9,768 nucleotides of DNA from CAZRCG01 sp964598565 (GTDB taxonomy: Bacteria > Bdellovibrionota > UBA2394), in assembly GCA_964598565.1 (NCBI GenBank), contig CAZRCG010000016.1, positions 1 through 9,768 of the forward strand. The letters run 5' to 3'. Below, piece by piece: positions 1 through 6,256 of the stretch (position 1 is the first letter of the stretch; every line of letters starts with the position of its first letter). The translations under genes and the position numbers were made by a program. The notes beneath the pieces were generated by a model. It ran no database searches and was not told the DNA's origin. It saw nothing but the letters and a program-made list of their open reading frames with translations.

Positions 1-54
1 AACTATCGCAGTAGAATTCCGCTTCCTCCTGGCCCAAATCAGGGGCCAAGCGCG
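1..54. repeat. Left copy of a perfect 54-bp terminal inverted repeat
   Basis: These bases are identical to the reverse complement of 9714-9767, with no mismatch over 54 bp. The match ends abruptly at 54/55 on the inner side and at the window edge on the outer side, so the true repeat may be longer. Inside it, 30-35 (TGGCCC) and 43-48 (GGGCCA) can pair as a 6-bp stem with a 7-nt loop, and an EcoRI-like GAATTC lies at 14-19. The reading frame that starts at 144 runs outward into it on the minus strand. It could be part of a multicopy mobile element, or a repeat at which a sequence assembly stopped. Confidence 0.95.
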
Positions 55-144
55 CTTTCGAGCCACCAGCTTTGAGGCTCCGCGAGGTGCAGCTTCTTCC
101 AAAATCTTGGTGATCTCTTCCGCTGTAAATTGTGATTTTTTCAT
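1..144 (-). CDS. Partial transposase OrfA-like ORF, runs off the left edge
   Basis: The frame opens with ATG at 144-142, preceded by GGAAGG about 9 nt upstream, and stays open for 48 codons to the window edge. The N-terminus, MKKSQFTAEEITKILEEA, has the look of the first helix of IS3/IS66-type OrfA HTH proteins (the 'FTxEQIvxIL' pattern). Past about residue 20 it stops resembling that family in this frame. A different frame over 1-50 gives LGQEEAEFY, which resembles the 'HGISEATFY' end of such an HTH, so a frameshift or a chimeric junction is possible. It starts 28 nt after the stop of the truncated cation transporter, which fits an insertion event there. The family call is from memory of motifs only, and the gene may be broken. 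Confidence 0.4.
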   Translation of the reverse strand, partial: MKKSQFTAEEITKILEEAAPRGASKLVARKRAWPLIWARRKRNSTAIV

Positions 145-172
145 GTCCTAAATTCCTTCCTGATGAGCCTCT

Positions 173-706
173 TTAGCCCATCAATTCGGAACTTTCAAAC
201 ACTCCAGTTTTCGGGGGGAAGGTCACGGCAACCAACGTAAAAAAGTTATTTAATATGTCATTGCGTGTGCAATTCCAAACGGCCTTCATATTGATGTCTT
301 TATGCCGATGAGAGAGTAAAAGCGCTCCCGATGTAAGATTAGCAAGAAGAGCAAGTGAGCCAACAACCAACATCGTTGTAGAAACTGGCTGAACGTCACG
401 ACTGAGCTTTGAAAGCACTTCAATCAGAACTACTAAACCCAGAATGAGTTCAAAAGTTGAATTGAAAAAAGCTACTTTAGATTTCGCTCTCAATCCACGA
501 TTCAGAGCTAAAAAACTAAAAAAATAAACTAAAGCATCTCCTCCCATATCGACCGCATCCGCAAGAAGGCTAGACGAATGTGATAAAATTCCAGCAATCC
601 CTTCGGCAAAGAAAAAAAATAAATTGATAAACAATACAATAATAATGGCTTTTCGCTGGCTACCATCATCGGCTGGCTCGGGCACTTCACAACAACTATC
701 GCTCAT
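173..706 (-). CDS. Cation diffusion facilitator (CDF) transporter, C-terminally truncated
   Basis: This 177-residue membrane protein should carry divalent cations from cytoplasm to periplasm by proton antiport. A Cys pair (C5, C6) precedes the first helix (about 20-40). The second membrane segment carries S-L-L-A-D50-A-V-D53-M-G-G-D57, the metal-site signature of this CDF subfamily, where Asp replaces the classical His. Further helices lie near 80-100 and 112-132. The W-N-C-T-R-N-D150 motif of the fifth segment is present. After about residue 161 the expected sixth membrane helix and tail are missing. They are replaced by a short polar stretch ending at TAA (175-173), roughly 35-45 residues short of the usual length. 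An AGGAG overlapping the pump's stop codon, 7 nt before ATG, indicates coupling to the pump, with a 10-nt gap. Six G at 213-218 sit at the divergence point, but neither shifted frame restores a helix, so true truncation is likelier than a base-call error. Family is fairly sure, activity is doubtful. Confidence 0.8.
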   Translation of the reverse strand: MSDSCCEVPEPADDGSQRKAIIIVLFINLFFFFAEGIAGILSHSSSLLADAVDMGGDALVYFFSFLALNRGLRAKSKVAFFNSTFELILGLVVLIEVLSKLSRDVQPVSTTMLVVGSLALLANLTSGALLLSHRHKDINMKAVWNCTRNDILNNFFTLVAVTFPPKTGVFESSELMG

Positions 707-716
707 GATTCATCTC

Positions 717-3700
717 CTAGTGGCTCATCCCATTTGCCTTAATGGTCATTCGATGCTCAAGCATTCGATAAGCAATAGGAACGACAATCAAAGTTAAGAG
801 TGTCGCCGAAATAATTCCACCCACCACAACAGCAGCAAGGGGTCTCTGAACTTCGGCCCCCATGCCGGTAGAGACCATCATCGGAAGAAATCCGAAGGCT
901 GCACCCGCCGCCGTCATAAGCACCGGACGTAAGCGCATAGCTGTCCCTTTCTTTATCAATTCAGTTCCTGTCAAGCCCTCGAGTTTTAGTTTATTGAAGT
1001 AGCTCACCAAAACGACTCCATTTAAAACTGCGATTCCCGATAATGCGATGAAGCCAACAGCTGCCGATATGCTAAAATCAAGTCCGTTAAGAACCAAGCC
1101 TAAAACACCCCCTACAAGTGCCATAGGAATGCAAACCGCAATCATGGCAGTTTGTAGAATGCTTCCAAAAGCGAGATAGATCATCAGCAGAACAAGCACA
1201 AGGGCGAGCGGCACGAGGATCTCGAGACGCTCTCGAGCTCGCTCTAAATTTTTAAAACTACCGCCCCATTCCATATAGTATCCAGGAGGGAGCTTCACTT
1301 CCTTTTCAATTTTTATTCTCGCCTCTTCAATAAAGGATTCGACATCTCGACCACGAACATTCACGAGAACTGCAGCACGCTTTTTTGCACTCTCTCGTCG
1401 AATATCCGAAAACGTTTCTTCGAATTTAATATCAACAACTTCTTTTAAGGGCAGCGTGAAGTCTTCGACAATTCCCACTGGCACTTCCTTTACGGCGTCG
1501 ATATCTGCCCTATCTTCTTCATTGAGGCGAACAATGATCGGAAATCGTCTTACGCCTTCGTAGAGACTTCCAGCCTCTTTCCCTCCAAGAGCTGTTTCAA
1601 CCGTCGAAAGAACTTTTTCTTTTTGTGTCCCTAATTTAGCAAGTTCAAAGTCTTTTGGAACAATTCGCATAACAGGGGACTTCCCCTTTGATTCTTCTTC
1701 CGCATCTCCAGCTCCGGGAACGGTTTTAATTATTGCTGCGGCTTTAGTGGCGGCCTCCGAAATAATCTCAACATCCTCGCCATAAATCTTGAGAGCAACG
1801 TCGGACCTGACTCCTTCAAGAAGTTCGTTGAATCGTAGCTGAATAGGTTGGGAGAAAATGAGTGCCTGGCCCGGGATGAGAGCTTCAAGTCGAGCCTTCA
1901 CGACTTCAATGAGTTCTGATTTCGTTCTCTGGCTTCCAGTTACTTCCGGCCATTTTGATTTATCCTTAAGCATTAAATAGGTATCTGAAATATTAGGTCC
2001 CATGGGGTCGGTGGCCACTTCTGCTGTTCCGATTCGAGAAAGGACGCGTTCCACTTCTGGAAACTCGAGAATGATCTGCTCAGAGAGCTCTTGCATCTCC
2101 ACAGACTGGTCGAGGCTTACATTCGTTGGGCGAACAAATTGAATCGCTATCGAACCTTCGTCGAGTTGAGGCAAAAAGTTTGCTCCTAAAAATAGAAACA
2201 TCGCAATCCCTGCTGCAATGGCAGACACCCCAGAAACAAGAACTATTTTTTGATGTCTTAATGCACGATCTAGGAAAGGTTCATAGATACGCTTCATCCA
2301 TTTCATTATGGGCGTATCGTCCATGGAAATTTTTCCAGGCAGGAAAGTCGCTGCAAATGCGGGGATTACAGAGAAAGAAAATACAAACGCCGCAAGAAGC
2401 GCGAAGCAAAATGTTGCCGCCATCGGAACAAACATTTTTCCCTCGACACCAGTGAGACCAAATAACGGAAGAAATACAATGATGATAATAAGTTGACCAA
2501 ATCCTGCCGCAGATCGAATTTCAATTGTTGCCTGCTCTACAGTTTCCGAAATTTCTTGTCGATTGAGAGCACGGCCGAGATCTTTCGATCTTTGCGCAAC
2601 CATGCGAACGCAATTATCCATGACGATTACGGCTCCGTCGATGATGATTCCAAAGTCGAGTGCTCCAAGACTCATGAGATTTCCTGAAACTTTAAAAAGT
2701 TTCATTGCAATAAAAGTAGAGAGGAGCGCCAGAGGAATGGTGATCGCCGTAATGATGGCTACACGAACATTTCCAATAAGAAGCAAAAGAATAACAATAA
2801 CGAGAAGCGCGCCAAATAAAAGGTTATGTTCAACGGTTTCAAGAGTCGAGTTGACCAGTTCAGAGCGATTATAAATCGTCTCTAAATGGACCCAATCAGG
2901 AAGCGACTTTTTTATTTCTTTAATTTTTGAATCCACTTCCAAAGAAACAGTGCGACTATTCTCACCGAGAAGCATGAGTACCGTTCCAATGATGCTTTCT
3001 TTGCCATTCACAAGTGCCGCGCCCGTACGAAGCTCGCGACCGAGACCCACATCGGCAATATCTGCAAGTTTAATGACTCGAAGATTAGGAAGAGTCTTAA
3101 CGACTGTTTGCCTTAATTGGTCAGGGGATATGAGAAGGCCAGGAGATTGAATTAGAAGTTGCTCAGCCGTTTGTTGAACGTAACCGCCTCCAGTACTGCG
3201 ATTATTTTCTTCTATCGCTTTTACGACATCATCGAGATCAATTCCAAAATGTGCCATCGAATCCAAGCGCGGCTTTACATGGAACTGCTTTTCATAGCCG
3301 CCAATGGCATTTACTTCCGACACCCCCTTTACCATAAGCAATCGAGGCTTGAGGGAGTATTCGTTGAGAGCCCGCAGCTCCATTAATTGTTCTAAACGAG
3401 CTTCTGGATTTTCAGCAGGCTCTTTTGCTTCGAGCGCGTAAAAATAAATTTCGCCCAAGCCTGTGGTAATCGGACCGAGAGAAGGCTCGACTCCGTTGGG
3501 AAGTTCTTTACGAACGGTTTGAAGCTTTTCGCTTACTAATTGTCTTGCAAGATAAACATTAAATCCTTCTTCAAACACCAGCGTGACTTGTGAAAGTCCA
3601 AACCGAGAGATCGATCGAACTTCCTCGACTCCTGGAATTCCACCCATTTCACTTTCAATGGGAAAAGTTACAAATTTTTCAATTTCCTCTGGAACTAAGC

Positions 3701-3863
3701 CAACGACCTGAGAATTGATCGTCACTTGCACATTCGTGATGTCTGGTACAGCATCGATAGGCAAAAGTTGAAAGGCGTATAATCCGCCCAAGATGATAAG
3801 TGCGGCCAAAATGAAAGCCATGCCTTTATTCTTTATAGAACCTCGAATAAGACGATCGATCAT
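717..3863 (-). CDS. czcA: Heavy-metal efflux RND pump, CzcA family
   Basis: The 1048-residue protein is full length for the HME-RND family, the inner-membrane proton/cation antiporter of a tripartite efflux complex. There are twelve membrane helices: one at about 13-33, five between about 345 and 505, one at about 540-560, and five between about 880 and 1031. Two large periplasmic loops (about 34-340 and 560-875) lie between them. The fourth helix carries L-D403-F-G-I-I-I-D409-G-A-V-I-V-M-D416-N, matching the D402/D408/E415 proton-relay motif of Cupriavidus CzcA. This form is typical of Zn/Co/Ni/Cd pumps rather than Cu/Ag CusA. The third acidic residue is Asp instead of Glu. The conserved GGIPGVEEVRS (74-84) and SGIAVLNG (942-949) segments are present. 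ATG at 3863 follows GGGGA with about 7 nt spacing. It sits 30 nt after the adaptor and 10 nt before the CDF gene, so it is part of one operon. The exact metal cannot be read from sequence alone. Confidence 0.96.
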   Translation of the reverse strand: MIDRLIRGSIKNKGMAFILAALIILGGLYAFQLLPIDAVPDITNVQVTINSQVVGLVPEEIEKFVTFPIESEMGGIPGVEEVRSISRFGLSQVTLVFEEGFNVYLARQLVSEKLQTVRKELPNGVEPSLGPITTGLGEIYFYALEAKEPAENPEARLEQLMELRALNEYSLKPRLLMVKGVSEVNAIGGYEKQFHVKPRLDSMAHFGIDLDDVVKAIEENNRSTGGGYVQQTAEQLLIQSPGLLISPDQLRQTVVKTLPNLRVIKLADIADVGLGRELRTGAALVNGKESIIGTVLMLLGENSRTVSLEVDSKIKEIKKSLPDWVHLETIYNRSELVNSTLETVEHNLLFGALLVIVILLLLIGNVRVAIITAITIPLALLSTFIAMKLFKVSGNLMSLGALDFGIIIDGAVIVMDNCVRMVAQRSKDLGRALNRQEISETVEQATIEIRSAAGFGQLIIIIVFLPLFGLTGVEGKMFVPMAATFCFALLAAFVFSFSVIPAFAATFLPGKISMDDTPIMKWMKRIYEPFLDRALRHQKIVLVSGVSAIAAGIAMFLFLGANFLPQLDEGSIAIQFVRPTNVSLDQSVEMQELSEQIILEFPEVERVLSRIGTAEVATDPMGPNISDTYLMLKDKSKWPEVTGSQRTKSELIEVVKARLEALIPGQALIFSQPIQLRFNELLEGVRSDVALKIYGEDVEIISEAATKAAAIIKTVPGAGDAEEESKGKSPVMRIVPKDFELAKLGTQKEKVLSTVETALGGKEAGSLYEGVRRFPIIVRLNEEDRADIDAVKEVPVGIVEDFTLPLKEVVDIKFEETFSDIRRESAKKRAAVLVNVRGRDVESFIEEARIKIEKEVKLPPGYYMEWGGSFKNLERARERLEILVPLALVLVLLMIYLAFGSILQTAMIAVCIPMALVGGVLGLVLNGLDFSISAAVGFIALSGIAVLNGVVLVSYFNKLKLEGLTGTELIKKGTAMRLRPVLMTAAGAAFGFLPMMVSTGMGAEVQRPLAAVVVGGIISATLLTLIVVPIAYRMLEHRMTIKANGMSH

Positions 3864-3893
3864 AAATATTTCCCCACTATGTCATTCTGAAAA

Positions 3894-4514
3894 TTAATGC
3901 GCATGGCCCTCGCCACCCTGCCCGGACGCTTCCAATTGCGCCGTACGCAAAAAATGAACCCCAGTCGTAGCAACCCGATCCTCAGCAAGAAGCTTCTTCG
4001 ATCGCACCCATATGAAATCTTTTTCTTTCCGCACGATTTGTATCGGTATTTCTTCAATCCAATCATTACTTAGGCGATAGACCGACGTTTCCGATTGAAA
4101 ATACGCAATGGCTGATCTTGGCAACTTAAGTAAGGTCTCTGCTTGCTTCGACGTTCTTCCTTTAGAGGGCGTCAATTCACTTTGAATATTTTCGAACTTT
4201 ATTTTTAAGAATGAGAGCGACTCGGGACTCAATCGAAACCTGAGACCACCATCTTCTACTGCAAGAATTGCTTTCCCAGGGCCAAACTTACTTGAGCCCT
4301 CTTCATGCCCAGACTCTTCGTGGCCATGAGCATCCTTCTTTTCATCTTTATGACCATGATCATGACCGTCCTCTCCAGCTTCATCCTCTTGATGCTCACC
4401 ACGCTCTTCCTTTTCTGAATGCTCCGGATGCTCCTTATCATGGGACTCCGAGGCAAAAAGAGGATTAGATAAAATAAAACCGACCAAAATGGCTTTTAAA
4501 ACGTGGGGGTCCAT
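3894..4514 (-). CDS. Short, His-rich CzcB-like periplasmic adaptor
   Basis: This 206-residue exported protein has a signal peptide of about 21 residues (cleavage near LFA-SE). An acidic His-rich tract follows at about 22-75 with ten histidines (25, 29, 32, 41, 51, 53, 55, 63, 65, 70), a likely metal-binding tail as in CzcB. Residues 82-112 look like the strand at the start of RND adaptors (RLSPESLSFLKIKFENIQ). Residues 131-206 match the adaptor's C-terminal membrane-proximal region (LPRSAIAYF...FLRTAQLEASG...GHAH). The lipoyl, alpha-hairpin and barrel modules, normally 150-250 residues between these parts, are not there, and family members usually have about 380-520 residues. The reading frame is intact. 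AGGAG lies about 5 nt before ATG, and the first 19 nt overlap the end of the CzcC-like gene, which suggests translational coupling. It probably works with the pump, but how it would bridge to the outer-membrane factor is unclear. Confidence 0.8.
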   Translation of the reverse strand: MDPHVLKAILVGFILSNPLFASESHDKEHPEHSEKEERGEHQEDEAGEDGHDHGHKDEKKDAHGHEESGHEEGSSKFGPGKAILAVEDGGLRFRLSPESLSFLKIKFENIQSELTPSKGRTSKQAETLLKLPRSAIAYFQSETSVYRLSNDWIEEIPIQIVRKEKDFIWVRSKKLLAEDRVATTGVHFLRTAQLEASGQGGEGHAH

Positions 4515-5782
4515 AAACTCTCCTCAAACATACGTCCGTCAATGGCGTAGATTTTCCAAAGCGCATCCGTCGCTTCATGTTCTTCTTCATTTCGAGTTGC
4601 GAGGTACTCCTGAATTTGACGATGAGCTTCTATGTAAAGCGAAGTAGAGACGAGTCCTTGTTCGAAGAGCTTCTCTACGCGTGCGTGCTTTCGCTCGAGT
4701 TCTTTCAAGTCCACGAGGGAGCCGATAATGCTGGCTACGGATCGGTACTCTCCCAATAATTGTGCTCGCTCGGTCATCTCTAATTTTTTGGCGATCTCAA
4801 AATTTCGAACAGCAAGATTTTTTCCATGCTCTGCATAAGCACGCCCCGATCGATTCCAATTCCAAAGCGGAAGAGGAAGGCTTAAATTAAACCCGTAACG
4901 GTAAACGTCTGAAGGACCATCGCGATCCCATTGAAAGACCGGCCCCGCTGTAAGATCTGGCCAAGACTCCGCACGCGCGGATTTCCATTCCGCTTCGGCA
5001 CTTCTTAAATCTGATTTCGCAAGTTTCAGTGTAGAACTTTCAAATGATTCATTCCCAGATTCTGGAATTTCTGGCCATTCCTTCCGAAAGTCAGGAAGAT
5101 AGCTTTCGTCTTCCGGGAGGTCTCTTCCGAGAATAAACTCTAGTCGCTTCTTGATGCCTTCTTTTTCGGAAATCAGTTTTGATCGTCGAAGGCGATGTTG
5201 CCCCAATGCTAAAGAAAATATTTCTGAAGAAACTTCCTGTTCAGCACTTAGACGCCCGCGTCTCGTGTACAAAGCTTGGACTCGTTGGAATGCTGAAATA
5301 GCCTCGTTGAGGATTACAAGCTCTTCGTGAATTTGTCTGTGTCTGTTGAGAGAGTGAACAATTTCTAGAAAAGCCGTCTCGCGTGCTTCCTGGAGTGAGG
5401 CCGTAGCTTTCTCGGCCTCGGCTCTGGCTCTTTCAATGCGTGAACCTCTTTTGCCTCCGATTTCCAATTTTTGATCAAGCGAGCCTTCGAAAGTCCAGAG
5501 ATTGTCGCCTAAGCTTTTTCCATAAGTGGTCTTTGTCGAAATCTCTGGATTCGCAAAAGCAGAGGCTTTTCCCTCTGCCTTGGAAGCCTGTTGATTACTG
5601 ATCAGTGCTTGTTGAATCACAGGATGGCGTTCGAGTGCACACCGCAAAACATCTCGAGCAGACACAATGGTTGTGCAGGCAGAAGTTTGTTGTTCCTCTG
5701 CGCCTGTAGGTTCAGGAAAAGAGCCAAAAACACATAGTGAGACTAAGATTAAACTGACGAAGAGATTGTTTAGATTTCGCAT
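4496..5782 (-). CDS. czcC: Outer-membrane efflux factor, CzcC/TolC family
   Basis: The product is a 428-residue exported protein of the OEP family that forms the outer-membrane channel of the RND complex. A hydrophobic signal peptide spans about residues 6-22, with cleavage likely near TGA-EE. The two OEP repeats show long amphipathic helices. The first repeat contains the CzcC-type signature LEIGGKRGSRIERA (about 106-119), and the second contains SLPLPLWNWNRSGRA (about 301-315). Two cysteines near 36 and 48 could form a disulfide in the mature N-terminus. Start choice: the frame is open to TTG at 5797, but ATG at 5791 abuts GGGA, while ATG at 5782 has GGGA at 9 nt and gives a clean signal peptide, so 5782 is preferred. 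The last 19 nt overlap the adaptor gene. Family assignment is firm; the symbol rests on its operon with a CzcA-type pump. Confidence 0.9.
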   Translation of the reverse strand: MRNLNNLFVSLILVSLCVFGSFPEPTGAEEQQTSACTTIVSARDVLRCALERHPVIQQALISNQQASKAEGKASAFANPEISTKTTYGKSLGDNLWTFEGSLDQKLEIGGKRGSRIERARAEAEKATASLQEARETAFLEIVHSLNRHRQIHEELVILNEAISAFQRVQALYTRRGRLSAEQEVSSEIFSLALGQHRLRRSKLISEKEGIKKRLEFILGRDLPEDESYLPDFRKEWPEIPESGNESFESSTLKLAKSDLRSAEAEWKSARAESWPDLTAGPVFQWDRDGPSDVYRYGFNLSLPLPLWNWNRSGRAYAEHGKNLAVRNFEIAKKLEMTERAQLLGEYRSVASIIGSLVDLKELERKHARVEKLFEQGLVSTSLYIEAHRQIQEYLATRNEEEHEATDALWKIYAIDGRMFEESLWTPTF

Positions 5783-5871
5783 TATTTTCATTCCCAAAGC
5801 AAATTAGCGGTTTATTCCTAGCCATAATGTAGCTGGCCAGACACCCATAAATCGATAGTCAAATCAATGGT
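5783..5871 (-). other. Intergenic gap with no clear signal
   Basis: The 89 nt between the small Cys/His protein and the CzcC-like gene contain a TTGACT (minus strand, about 5855-5860) that could serve as a -35 box. I found no convincing -10 at 16-18 nt and no T-tailed hairpin. Whether the pump genes have their own promoter cannot be decided from the sequence. Confidence 0.3.
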
Positions 5872-6177
5872 TTACGCTTTGGGAGGACGGAACAAGAAAA
5901 AAGAAGACGTTACAATTTCCCGAGAATCTTTGACGATATCCAGCCTGCTTTCGCCAAAAACTACACGAGCTTCGGATCTACCTGTTGGCATCGCCGGGCA
6001 GCAGCCCAAATGACACCCGTGCATGTTAGCATCAGATCCCGCCAAGCTTTGCGGTGGATTTGCAACTTTCATTGAGACAGCTTGATTCGATCCCTCGTTG
6101 GCATGAGCTTCAATGGTGTAATGAAACACCCCCGTCAAAAGGATCAAGCAAATCAGAGTTGAAATTAAGCGCTTCAA
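5872..6177 (-). CDS. Small exported Cys/His protein, CzcI-like in layout
   Basis: This is a 101-residue predicted periplasmic protein. A signal peptide covers about 1-26 (hydrophobic 5-19, cleavage near AHA-NE). The mature part carries a compact cluster, M-H53-G-C55-H56-L-G-C59-C60-P, that could bind a transition metal. The C-terminus ends FRPPKA. Small exported proteins with one Cys/His cluster and a short proline-basic tail are common beside czc-type pumps (CzcI and DUF2946-like proteins), so a metal-sensing or buffering role is inferred. The start is TTG at 6177. It is backed by AGAGGGG (6189-6183) with 5 nt spacing, and the next in-frame ATG (residue 36) would remove the signal peptide. 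The protein at 9260-9589 has a similar layout. I see no clear sequence identity beyond the motif and tail, so homology of the two is only suggested. Confidence 0.72.
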   Translation of the reverse strand: MKRLISTLICLILLTGVFHYTIEAHANEGSNQAVSMKVANPPQSLAGSDANMHGCHLGCCPAMPTGRSEARVVFGESRLDIVKDSREIVTSSFFLFRPPKA

Positions 6178-6182
6178 AGAAA

Positions 6183-6189
6183 CCCCTCT
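6183..6189 (-). promoter_or_regulatory. Ribosome binding site supporting the TTG start at 6177
   Basis: AGAGGGG on the minus strand ends 5 nt before TTG at 6177. It overlaps the TAG (6190-6188) of a 12-codon upstream reading frame, so ribosomes finishing there could restart at TTG. Confidence 0.5.
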
Positions 6190-6222
6190 AGTTCTCTTGC
6201 CATTCTACCAAATGCATCAAAT

Positions 6223-6249
6223 TCATCTAGTCCCCATAAAATCTCCTTT
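6223..6249 (-). promoter_or_regulatory. Strong ribosome binding site followed by a four-codon ORF
   Basis: AAAGGAG (6249-6243) lies 5 nt before ATG at 6237, the best Shine-Dalgarno in this part of the window, yet the frame closes after MGTR at TGA (6225-6223). That TGA overlaps, as ATGA, a second mini-frame from 6226 to 6188 (MNLMHLVEWQEN). The second frame in turn ends inside the ribosome binding site of the TTG-started gene. This could be a coupled leader, or decay of an older N-terminus, since ATG 6237 is in frame with TTG 6177. No stem-loop test was possible. Confidence 0.3.
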
Positions 6250-6256
6250 GTTCTCA

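Noticed and set aside
30..48. Stem TGGCCC/GGGCCA as an intrinsic terminator or an integron attC site
   Set aside because: There is no T-run after the stem on either strand, and I do not see the paired core sites expected of attC.
211..220. Simple frameshift in the G6 run explaining the short CDF protein
   Set aside because: Adding or removing one base gives short tails that stop within about 12 codons and contain no membrane helix, so a single indel does not restore the expected end.
2126..3386. Several plus-strand open frames of 62-109 codons opposite the pump gene
   Set aside because: They lie antisense within a complete, strongly recognisable CzcA coding sequence, show no family features, and overlap each other. 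They are shadows of its codon use.
3860..4066. Minus-strand 68-codon frame overlapping the adaptor and the pump start
   Set aside because: It is out of frame with the adaptor, whose C-terminus matches the RND adaptor family, so both cannot be right.
4268..4468. Plus-strand His-rich open frame
   Set aside because: It is the antisense reading of the His/Asp/Glu codons in the adaptor's N-terminal tract; the repetitive composition explains its openness.
5872..6177. Restarting this gene at the internal ATG (residue 36)
   Set aside because: That would remove the signal peptide and leave no ribosome binding site, whereas TTG at 6177 has a well-placed AGAGGGG.
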